Source: Parabacteroides chongii
Lineage (GTDB): Bacteria > Bacteroidota > Bacteroidia > Bacteroidales > Tannerellaceae
Reading direction: 5' to 3'
DNA length: 17,832 nucleotides
Assembly: GCF_029581355.1 (NCBI RefSeq)
Contig: NZ_CP120851.1
Coordinates: forward strand, 1 to 17,832
The notes below the pieces were generated by a model, which saw only the letters and a list, made by a program, of their open reading frames with translations, searched no databases and was not told the DNA's origin. The position numbers were made by a program, and so were the translations under genes. Below are positions 13,334 through 17,832 of this stretch, piece after piece; positions within the stretch are counted from its first letter, which is position 1; the number at the start of each line of letters is the position of its first letter.

Positions 13334-13786
13334 ATGAGCAAATCAATAAATCAAGTCCTCCTTGCCGGTAACGTCGGCAAAGATCCGGAAGTCAGGACGC
13401 TGGACGGAGGCGTTAAGGTTGCAACCTTTTCTCTTGCCACCTCCACCGGAGGGTATAAGAAACAAGATGGTACAGAAGTAGCTGAAAAAACTCAATGGCA
13501 CAGTATTATTGCCTGGAGAGGTTTGGCTGAAATCGCAGAAAAGTACGTCCATAAAGGCGACAAAATCATTATCATGGGTACCCTGCAATACAGGGAATAC
13601 GAGAAGGACGGTATTAAACGATATGTTACCGACATTTTAGCGTACGACCTAATGCTGTCGGGTAAAGGAGACAGTTCAAATTCTAAGTCTCCATTAACAG
13701 CGGAAGATGCACCTTCACAAGCGGATTTTCCACCAATTGGACCTGAAATAGATCAACTTCCTTTTGATGGAACTATACCTCCTTAA
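13334..13786 (+). CDS. ssb: Single-stranded DNA-binding protein
   Basis: Binds single-stranded DNA during phage replication and recombination as an OB-fold protein. MSKSINQVLLAGNVGKDPEV, KVATFSLATSTG, EKTQWHSIIAWRGLAEIAEK, YVHKGDKIIIMGTLQYREYE and YVTDILAYDLMLSG are the classic SSB motifs (residues about 3 to 110). A flexible linker then leads to PEIDQLPF. Canonical SSBs end in an acidic tip with a final Pro-Phe, so LPF is probably the true end. One T lost from the T-run at 13762-13765 turns TTTTTGATGG into TTTTGATGG and adds the spurious DGTIPP up to 13786. With that base restored, the stop TGA overlaps the ATG of the next gene, as expected. ERF is upstream. Confidence 0.95.
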   Translation: MSKSINQVLLAGNVGKDPEVRTLDGGVKVATFSLATSTGGYKKQDGTEVAEKTQWHSIIAWRGLAEIAEKYVHKGDKIIIMGTLQYREYEKDGIKRYVTDILAYDLMLSGKGDSSNSKSPLTAEDAPSQADFPPIGPEIDQLPFDGTIPP

Positions 13787-14199
13787 TACAGCCAGCGGAT
13801 TAAACCATGTTATGATTCTGACTATGACGAGAAAAAGAAACTCAAGTTAGGGCATACATACAAGGCTAGAATCACGCTGGCTCGTAATATAGACTTTCAC
13901 CGCAAATACTTTCAGCTGATAAATACGGCATGGGCTTATCAAAATGAAGCTACGACAAGACATTTCAAAAAGACATAAATTGCTTTCGGAAGACAGTAGA
14001 AGTAGCAGCAGGTCATTGTGATACCGTATACAGCTTGGCACGAAAGGAATGGATAGACATTCCTAAGTCAATAGCTTTTGATAAAATGGACGAAGCGGAG
14101 TTTCAAAATTTATATGATCGAGTAAAAGACGTATTATTCTCTGTATTCTTACATAATATATCCGAATATGATTTTATGAATAATCTTTCTAATTTTTGA
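13767..14199 (+). CDS. DUF1367-family phage protein, frameshifted
   Basis: The start ATG lies in the SSB end: MELYLLNTASGL. A slip at the A-run near 13805 leads to KPCYDSDYDEKKKLKLG, then HTYKARITLARNIDFHRKYF and QLINTAWAYQNEA. A second near 13972 leads to DINCFRKTVEVAAGHCDTVY, SLARKEWIDIPKSIAFDKMD, EAEFQNLYDRVKDVLFSVFL and the stop at 14199. The RN..FHRKYFQLI and SIAFDKMDEAEF motifs are those of DUF1367, a family found in recombination and replication regions of many phages. Its biochemical role is not established. Context next to ssb and erf supports a recombination-linked role. Confidence 0.8.
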
Positions 14200-14204
14200 T
14201 ACAA

Positions 14205-14370
14205 ATGAAAGAGAACCCACCTCCTCAGTATCTTCTGTCCTCTCTTCTTCGTCATGCAAGGATAGCTGCCGAGCATTTTGATGCTACAGGCAAAGAAGCC
14301 TAAGGTGGTGGATTCTGTAAGGTTGCTAAAGAAGGATTTAAAGAAATTGGAAAAGTATATTTCTAAATAA
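14205..14370 (+). CDS. Small basic protein, one frameshift
   Basis: MKENPPPQYLLSSLLRHARI then AAEHFDATGK; after a slip at the AAAGAAG run (near 14290) it continues KPKVVDSVRLLKKDLKKLEK and YISK. The result is about 55 residues, helical with a Lys-rich coiled-coil-like C-terminus. It begins 6 bp after the DUF1367 stop. No family recognised. Confidence 0.5.
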
Positions 14371-14385
14371 GTAATATATGGAAAT

Positions 14386-14586
14386 ATGAAAGTAGTACAC
14401 GTTCATTTAATCTTTAAAAAGACCGATCATTATTTCGGTAGCATATCTGCCATATTCGATCATTTAAAAGAAGAGGATATAGGAATGACTAAAAAATCTC
14501 TTCTTCATTCTCTCTCTTCTGATATGATTGTTACAGGCAAAGCTATTATTAAACGTAGAGAAATATTAAGATGTAAATCAAAGTAA
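14386..14586 (+). CDS. Small phage protein with a possible DNA-binding fold
   Basis: This 66-residue protein reads MKVVHVHLIFKKTDHYFGSI, SAIFDHLKEEDIGMTKKSLL and HSLSSDMIVTGKAIIKRRE. A beta strand, the YFGSISAIFDHL helix and GMTKKSLLHSL helix recall the small modular DNA-binding repeats (NUMOD-like) used by phage nucleases and island proteins. The similarity is by eye only. It is complete, preceded by AATATATGGAAAT, which shares the half site of the palindrome at 4054. Function unknown. Confidence 0.6.
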   Translation: MKVVHVHLIFKKTDHYFGSISAIFDHLKEEDIGMTKKSLLHSLSSDMIVTGKAIIKRREILRCKSK

Positions 14587-14590
14587 TATT

Positions 14591-15455
14591 ATGGATAAAA
14601 TTAAAGGTTATAAAGGTTTCAACAAAAACCTACAATGCAGGGATTTCAATATGAAACAGGAAAAGAATACGAAGAAAAAGAAGCTATTAAAGCATGTTAT
14701 AACGGATTTCATTTCTGTGAAAATCCATTTGATGTGTTTTCTTATTATCCACCATCCGATGGAAATGGGGAAAATAGATATTGCGAAGTAGAAGCTTCAG
14801 GTACTCTTGATAAAGAAGTTAACGGAGACAGCAAAGTTGCTTCATCAAAACTAAAAATAAAAGCTGAAATTGGTTTAAACGGAATTATTAAAGCAGGAAT
14901 AGACTTTATTTTAGAAAAGATCGATTGGAGAAATAACGCATCGGAAAACACCGGTAACCGGTCAGCTGCAACGAACACCGGTAACTGGTCAGCTGCAACG
15001 AACACCGGTTACCAGTCAGCTGCAACGAACACCGGTGACCAGTCGCTGCAACGAACACCGGTTACCAGTCAGCCGCAACGAACACCGGTGACCAGTCAGC
15101 TGCAACGAACACCGGTGACCGGTCAGCTGCAACGAACACCGGTGACCGGTCAGCTGCAACGAACACCGGTGACCGGTCAGCTGCAACGAACACCGGTGAC
15201 CGGTCAGCTGCAACGAACACCGGTGACCGGTCAGCTGCTATAGTACAAGGTAAAGAGTCTATAGCTATAGTTACAGGTTACAAATCTAAAGCTCAAGGCT
15301 GCATAGGCAATTGGCTTGTCCTAACAGAAAGAGGTGACTGGAATGGTGAGGGTTATCCAATTAAAGATGTTAAAACGGTAAAAGTTGATGGCAACATTAT
15401 CAAAGAGAATACCTTCTATATGCTTATTAATGGCAAAATAGAAGAAGTAGAATAA
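14591..15455 (+). CDS. DUF7666-like protein with a nonapeptide-repeat beta domain, frameshifted
   Basis: MDKIKGYKGFNKNLQCR leads, after a lost G in a G-run near 14640, to GFQYETGKEYEEKEAIKAC, YNGFHFCENPFDVFSYYPPS and ENRYCEVEASGTLDKEVNGD. The K.FNK.L.CRG.QYE.GK.YE and GFHFCENP features are those of the DUF7666 family seen in phages and tailed-phage islands. Residues about 118 to 215 are eleven copies of NTGxxSAAT, and the reading then returns to non-repeat sequence IVQGKESIAIVTGYKSKAQG, NWLVLTERGDWNGEG and YMLINGKIEEVE. Copy 4 lacks one base and breaks the frame. The repeat region probably forms a beta-solenoid like other short Gly/Asn/Ser repeats. Role unknown; surface or anti-host binding are possibilities. 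Confidence 0.72.
14947..15239 (+). repeat. Eleven tandem 27-bp repeats coding NTGxxSAAT
   Basis: Units start at 14947, 14974, 15001, 15028 (26 bp, one base missing), 15054, 15081, 15108, 15135, 15162, 15189 and 15216. Variation is confined mostly to the fourth and fifth codons (NR, NW, YQ, DQ, YQ, DQ, then DR). Units 7 to 10 are identical, so the array has expanded recently. Confidence 0.95.
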
Positions 15456-15479
15456 TTACAAACAAACCAAATCCGACAT

Positions 15480-15577
15480 TAAAGGGTGCCGTGAGATGTG
15501 AGACCTCTGTTTGCCTTACTTTGGTAACCCTAGATATGAAGAAATGGTAAAAGAATATAGATATAAATAATTGCAAG
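15480..15577 (+). ncRNA. Structured leader upstream of the gene at 15578
   Basis: AGGGT (15483-15487) can pair with ACCCT near 15528, enclosing the motif GCCGTGAGATGTGAGACCTC with its own GAG/CTC stem. It belongs to the same motif family as the leaders at 10939 and 12061. A short ATG (15536) gives only MKKW. Confidence 0.45.
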
Positions 15578-16045
15578 ATGAAAATAACAATCAACAAGCC
15601 AACAGAATTTGAAGCGATTTATTTAAAAGTAGATGCAGGTGTCAGATATTGGGATGATGCTGAAGTAAATGGAGTAAAAGATACTGTTTGTGATGAAACA
15701 AACAGTGCGCCAACAATGCCATGTACTGCATATGTGGAATGTAAACATAGCAAAGAACGGCAATGGCGTTGGCAACCTCTTATAGACATAGATAATGGAA
15801 TAATAGTCAACTGGAAGCAAGGGACTACCGCTGTTATTCACTACAAGGTATGTGATGATTTTAAATGTGATATTCTCGATAGTAATAAAGATATTATTGC
15901 ATCTTATGATGGTTATGTACCCGAGATTATGTGTCCTGCAGATGTAGGATACGGTGACTACATCATTATGAATATTGATGAATACGGGGTTATACTAGGA
16001 TGGAGAAATGATTTGATTAATGAAATTATAGAACAAAATGAATAG
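15578..16045 (+). CDS. Conserved phage protein of unknown function, complete
   Basis: This 155-residue protein is read without interruption: MKITINKPTEFEAIYLKVDA, GVRYWDDAEVNGV, then WRWQPLIDIDNGIIVNWKQG, TTAVIHYKVCDD and GYVPEIMCPADVGYGDYIIM, IDEYGVILGW. It looks like an all-beta fold with repeated strands; PLIDID.GxIxNW.xGTTAxIHYKVCDxG and PxxxxGYGDYIIMxIDExG are patterns I recall from uncharacterised phage proteins. No catalytic motif is evident. Its intact frame among many broken genes is useful as a quality reference. Its leader is the structured element at 15480. Confidence 0.75.
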   Translation: MKITINKPTEFEAIYLKVDAGVRYWDDAEVNGVKDTVCDETNSAPTMPCTAYVECKHSKERQWRWQPLIDIDNGIIVNWKQGTTAVIHYKVCDDFKCDILDSNKDIIASYDGYVPEIMCPADVGYGDYIIMNIDEYGVILGWRNDLINEIIEQNE

Positions 16046-16082
16046 TTACGAGTACATCCCTGACTGGAAGATATGGGGATAA
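16038..16082 (+). CDS. Possible 14-codon reading frame overlapping the previous stop
   Basis: The ATG in AAAATGAATAG overlaps the end of the preceding gene and encodes MNSYEYIPDWKIWG. The stop-start overlap is typical of coupled phage genes and the residue choice (Tyr, Trp, Ile) looks protein-like, but it may be only the remaining start of a broken gene. Confidence 0.3.
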   Translation: MNSYEYIPDWKIWG

Positions 16083-16121
16083 AAAATAGTGTGTTTTTCA
16101 TGGTATTAGTTTAAGTTAAGT

Positions 16122-16152
16122 TACCCTGCCGTCCGTGAGGATATGCAGGGTA
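16122..16152 (+). ncRNA. Stable hairpin before the tRNA remnant
   Basis: TACCCTGC pairs perfectly with GCAGGGTA (8 bp), with an inner TCC-GTGA-GGA stem. The inner CGTCCGTGAGG resembles the leader motif family. It could be a processing or anti-termination element. Confidence 0.5.
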
Positions 16153-16155
16153 TTA

Positions 16156-16207
16156 GGGAACGAAAGGTGGTACCTGCATTAGATTGGTTCGATTCCGATC
16201 CGTCCCA
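16156..16207 (+). tRNA. tRNA remnant with acceptor and T arm only
   Basis: ATTGG-TTCGATT-CCGAT is a perfect T arm, and GGGAACG matches CGTCCC with one extra A as the acceptor. Only about 20 bases lie between the two, so the D and anticodon arms are largely missing. It is either a decayed tRNA or a tRNA with a sequence gap. Confidence 0.4.
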
Positions 16208-16224
16208 CATTTGATATTAGCATT

Positions 16225-16290
16225 ATGGATTTTGGATACGACATACCGGATTTCGATCCGGATGATTACGACAATTATAATTATGATTAA
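16225..16290 (+). CDS. Tiny acidic protein overlapping the RuvC-like gene
   Basis: MDFGYDIPDFDPDDYDNYNY D is 21 residues, with 11 Asp/Tyr-rich positions and no positive charge. Its TAA lies within the first codons of the next gene (ATG at 16283), an overlap that suggests coupling. Such a DNA-mimic-like composition is notable, but the reading frame is short. Confidence 0.4.
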   Translation: MDFGYDIPDFDPDDYDNYNYD

Positions 16291-16795
16291 AAAAGACAGA
16301 GTGATAGGCATTGACCCCGATTGTGACAAATCAGGAGTCACAGAACTGCATGTTAAGTCAAGGTGTTTAAACGTGACTAATCTTTCATTTCCTCTCCTTG
16401 TGGATTACTTAAAAACAATGAAGGAAGAATTTGTTGATCGACAAAAAGAATCGGTTATAGTAGTTGTTGAAGCTGGCTGGATGAATGAAAGTAACTGGCA
16501 TGCTACACGCTCCTCTCCTGCCGCCGCCGCAAAGATCGGTCAGAATACCGGTCGCAACCATGAAGTAGCAAGAAAGATCGCTGAAATGGCCAGGCATATA
16601 GGACTGGAAGTTGACGAAATTAAACCTCTCCGTAAATGTTGGAAAGGTAAAGACGGAAAGATTACCCAGGATGAGCTATCGAAGATAGTAGGAGGACTTG
16701 ACAGGCGACTGAACCAAGATGCAAGAGACTCTGCTATTTTAACATGGGTTTATGCTGGCTTCAACAAAATTATAGTATGGCAAAGAAAGAAATAA
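16283..16795 (+). CDS. RuvC-like (RNase H fold) endonuclease, complete
   Basis: Probably a Holliday-junction or branched-DNA nuclease. RVIGIDPDCDKSGV (D11) is the first strand with the catalytic Asp, IVVVEAGW carries the second acidic residue (E63), and LNQDARDSAILTWVYAG gives the last acidic pair (D146, D149) of the RuvC/RNase H fold. The gap between E63 and D146 is occupied by an alpha-helical part (NTGRNHEVARKIAEMARHIG) and IKPLRKCWKGKDGKITQDE. At 170 residues it is the right size for phage RuvC-like enzymes. It is uninterrupted, starts inside the tiny acidic ORF and overlaps the next gene at its end. It fits with ERF and SSB as the recombination set. Confidence 0.82.
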   Translation: MIKKDRVIGIDPDCDKSGVTELHVKSRCLNVTNLSFPLLVDYLKTMKEEFVDRQKESVIVVVEAGWMNESNWHATRSSPAAAAKIGQNTGRNHEVARKIAEMARHIGLEVDEIKPLRKCWKGKDGKITQDELSKIVGGLDRRLNQDARDSAILTWVYAGFNKIIVWQRKK

Positions 16796-16938
16796 TTCAC
16801 GCAAGATGTCGTGACTGCATACACTCTAAATCCTTTCCTCCGGAATTGGAAATAACCTGCAAAGAGAAGAAATTTAACTTAGTAGCTAACTCTATAAGAA
16901 TATGTTATTTATTTATAAGTAAGTCATGTCAAAGATGA
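16777..16938 (+). CDS. Small cysteine-rich protein, probable zinc binder
   Basis: MAKKEIIHARCRDCIHSKSF, PPELEITCKEKKFNLVANSI and RICYLFISKSCQR make 53 residues. C-x2-C (CRDC) and two later Cys could form a zinc site. It starts 19 bp inside the RuvC-like gene and its TGA overlaps the next ATG. Similar short CxxC proteins are frequent in phage early operons; function unknown. Confidence 0.55.
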   Translation: MAKKEIIHARCRDCIHSKSFPPELEITCKEKKFNLVANSIRICYLFISKSCQR

Positions 16939-17081
16939 AAACTTACCGGATACCGGAACAGGAAGGTGGAATACCTCCCGAACCGAATATCGAGCGCATC
17001 CCTGTAAAGATCAATAAAAAGACTACGATCCTTGTCAAAAAAGGATGCAATATAGAAGAACATGTTAATAGATTCAAATGA
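16935..17081 (+). CDS. Small protein of unknown function, 48 residues
   Basis: MKTYRIPEQEGGIPPEPNIE then RIPVKINKKTTILVKKGCNI and EEHVNRFK. The start overlaps the previous stop (ATGA) and the end overlaps the dUTPase start (ATGA). A proline-rich acidic first half and basic second half are seen. No family recognised. Confidence 0.55.
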   Translation: MKTYRIPEQEGGIPPEPNIERIPVKINKKTTILVKKGCNIEEHVNRFK

Positions 17082-17607
17082 AAGTAAATATTAAGAAATT
17101 GCATAAAGATGCCGTTATGCCATCCTACGCGCATGATACAGATGCAGGACTTGATTTAACAGCTGTATCAAAGGAAATTGATAATTATGGGAATGTTGTA
17201 TATGGTACCGGTTTGGCTATCGAAATACCACAAGGATATGTTGGACTTGTTTTCCCACGATCAAGCAACAGTAGAAAAATTTGATATTGACAAATTCTGT
17301 TGGAGTTATTGATAGCGGTTATCGTGGAGAGATAAAATTCAAATATAGAGTGACAACAACACGAACAAAATATACTAAATGGTGGCGCAATATCTTATTT
17401 TTATTCAAAAGTCCACAAGAAACAAAATTACTTATGAATAAAAATACTGATTATGTTTATGATGTTGATAACAGATATTGCTACTCCGTAGGCGACCGCA
17501 TTGGTCAATTAATTATCATACCATATCCCAAGATTGAATTAGAAGAAGTTGAAGAGCTTTCAGAATCAGATAGGGGGACTGGTGGATATGGTAGTACTGG
17601 ATATTGA
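17078..17607 (+). CDS. dut: dUTPase with an extra insertion, one frameshift
   Basis: Hydrolyses dUTP to dUMP, keeping uracil out of phage DNA. All five trimeric dUTPase motifs are visible: AHDTDAGLDLTA (I), FPRSSNSRK (II), NSVGVIDSGYRGEI (III), YSVGDRIGQLIIIP (IV) and DRGTGGYGSTGY (V). A slip near 17280 splits the gene after RSSNSRK; the restored reading continues LILTNSVGV. About 52 residues lie between GEI of motif III and GDRI of motif IV, where 15 to 20 are usual, so an insertion of roughly 30 to 35 residues (RTKYTKWWRNILFLF and KSPQETKLLMNKN) is present. Extra segments in phage dUTPases can have regulatory roles, as in Staphylococcus phages. It closes a run of overlapping genes. Confidence 0.9.
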
Positions 17608-17751
17608 TCAAAAAATCGTTTTTTCTTTGGCGTTTTGAATTTGGGTTGTATCTTTTCCCAACTTTCGAAAAAGGAAAAGGAACTGGCAGACATTAAGCGT
17701 CTCCTGTCACGATTGTCTTACGAGATAGATTCTAAGCTAGGGATATATTAA
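17608..17751 (+). CDS. Possible small coiled-coil protein, start unclear
   Basis: Read from just after the dUTPase stop: SKNRFFFGVLNLGCIFSQ, LSKKEKELADIKRLLSRLSY and EIDSKLGIY, ending at TAA 17749-17751. The second half is convincingly coiled-coil coding sequence, but there is no ATG in frame, so the N-terminus is probably lost to an indel. The opening AAAAAATCGTTTTTT (17611-17625) is a palindrome that could be a weak terminator. Confidence 0.4.
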   Translation, partial: SKNRFFFGVLNLGCIFSQLSKKEKELADIKRLLSRLSYEIDSKLGIY

Positions 17752-17771
17752 ATATCATTATAGTATGAATC

Positions 17772-17832
17772 GGGCGGCTAGTATACAATTGGTAGAGAAC
17801 AACAAATGAATTTTGTCAATGAAAAGAACCTT
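17772..17832 (+). tRNA. Partial tRNA cut by the window edge, anticodon unsure
   Basis: The start GGGCGGCTAG, a D-loop AATTGGTAGAG and an anticodon-like stem ACAAA/TTTGT (17800-17816) are visible. The T arm would lie beyond the window. The loop TGAAT is two bases short, so Phe (GAA) is only a guess. Confidence 0.35.

Noticed and set aside
15016..15213. Minus-strand open frame with repeated LTGHRCS
   Set aside because: It is only the complement of the 27-bp repeats; it has no promoter or leader and mirrors the coding repeat.
14947..15239. Regular 27-bp repeats as a CRISPR array
   Set aside because: The units are directly adjacent with no spacers, they code in frame for NTGxxSAAT, and no cas gene is present.
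17505..17693. Minus-strand frame overlapping the dUTPase end
   Set aside because: It overlaps the conserved motif V of dUTPase on the other strand and has no promoter or neighbours in that direction.
1..17832. Whole region as a decayed, non-functional prophage
   Set aside because: Catalytic residues and motifs remain intact on both sides of almost every slip and there is no sign of accumulated missense changes.

Overview
The window looks like a temperate phage or prophage of a Bacteroides-like host (order Bacteroidales). The evidence is a terminase pair, an arm-binding-domain tyrosine integrase, a CI-like S24 repressor, ERF and SSB recombination genes, DUF3853 and DUF1367 family proteins, a phage dUTPase, and several promoters of the Bacteroidota type (TTTG at -33 and TAnnTTTGY at -7). 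Genus-level assignment is inference.

Layout. Positions 1-1554 hold leftward packaging genes: the large terminase (cut by the window edge), the small terminase and a small phage protein. Positions 1555-1984 are a non-coding attP-like region with direct repeats, an inverted repeat and two sets of helically phased 10-bp boxes, next to the rightward integrase (1985-3157). Positions 3183-6261 are an accessory block: a membrane-anchored coiled-coil protein, a small orphan, a YafQ-type toxin-antitoxin pair and a three-Ig-domain lipoprotein. Positions 6312-9160 are the immunity and control region: an XRE regulator, a stand-alone S24 domain protein behind a structured leader, the leftward CI-like repressor, a small membrane protein, a trypco2-domain protein, and three 20-bp operators. 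One of these operators fills the spacer of a strong rightward promoter. Positions 9160-17832 are the rightward early operon: small regulators, ERF, SSB, DUF1367, a DUF7666-like protein with an 11-copy 27-bp repeat, a RuvC-like nuclease and a dUTPase. The operon is interrupted by tRNA or tRNA-like genes and by recurring structured leaders.

Cooperation. The repressor probably holds the rightward promoter shut by binding O2 and O3. When it is released, the early operon supplies recombination (ERF, SSB, RuvC-like), nucleotide control (dUTPase) and regulators. A DUF3853 wHTH protein may act as excisionase on the 10-bp boxes beside int. The toxin-antitoxin pair and lipoprotein look like lysogenic-conversion cargo.

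Quality warning. Many genes are split by one-base shifts, often at homopolymers, while the protein sequence stays conserved on both sides. This affects essential genes (terminase, integrase, ERF, repressor, dUTPase) at the same time. I read most of these as uncorrected sequencing or assembly indels, so the coordinates of broken genes span all pieces that belong together.
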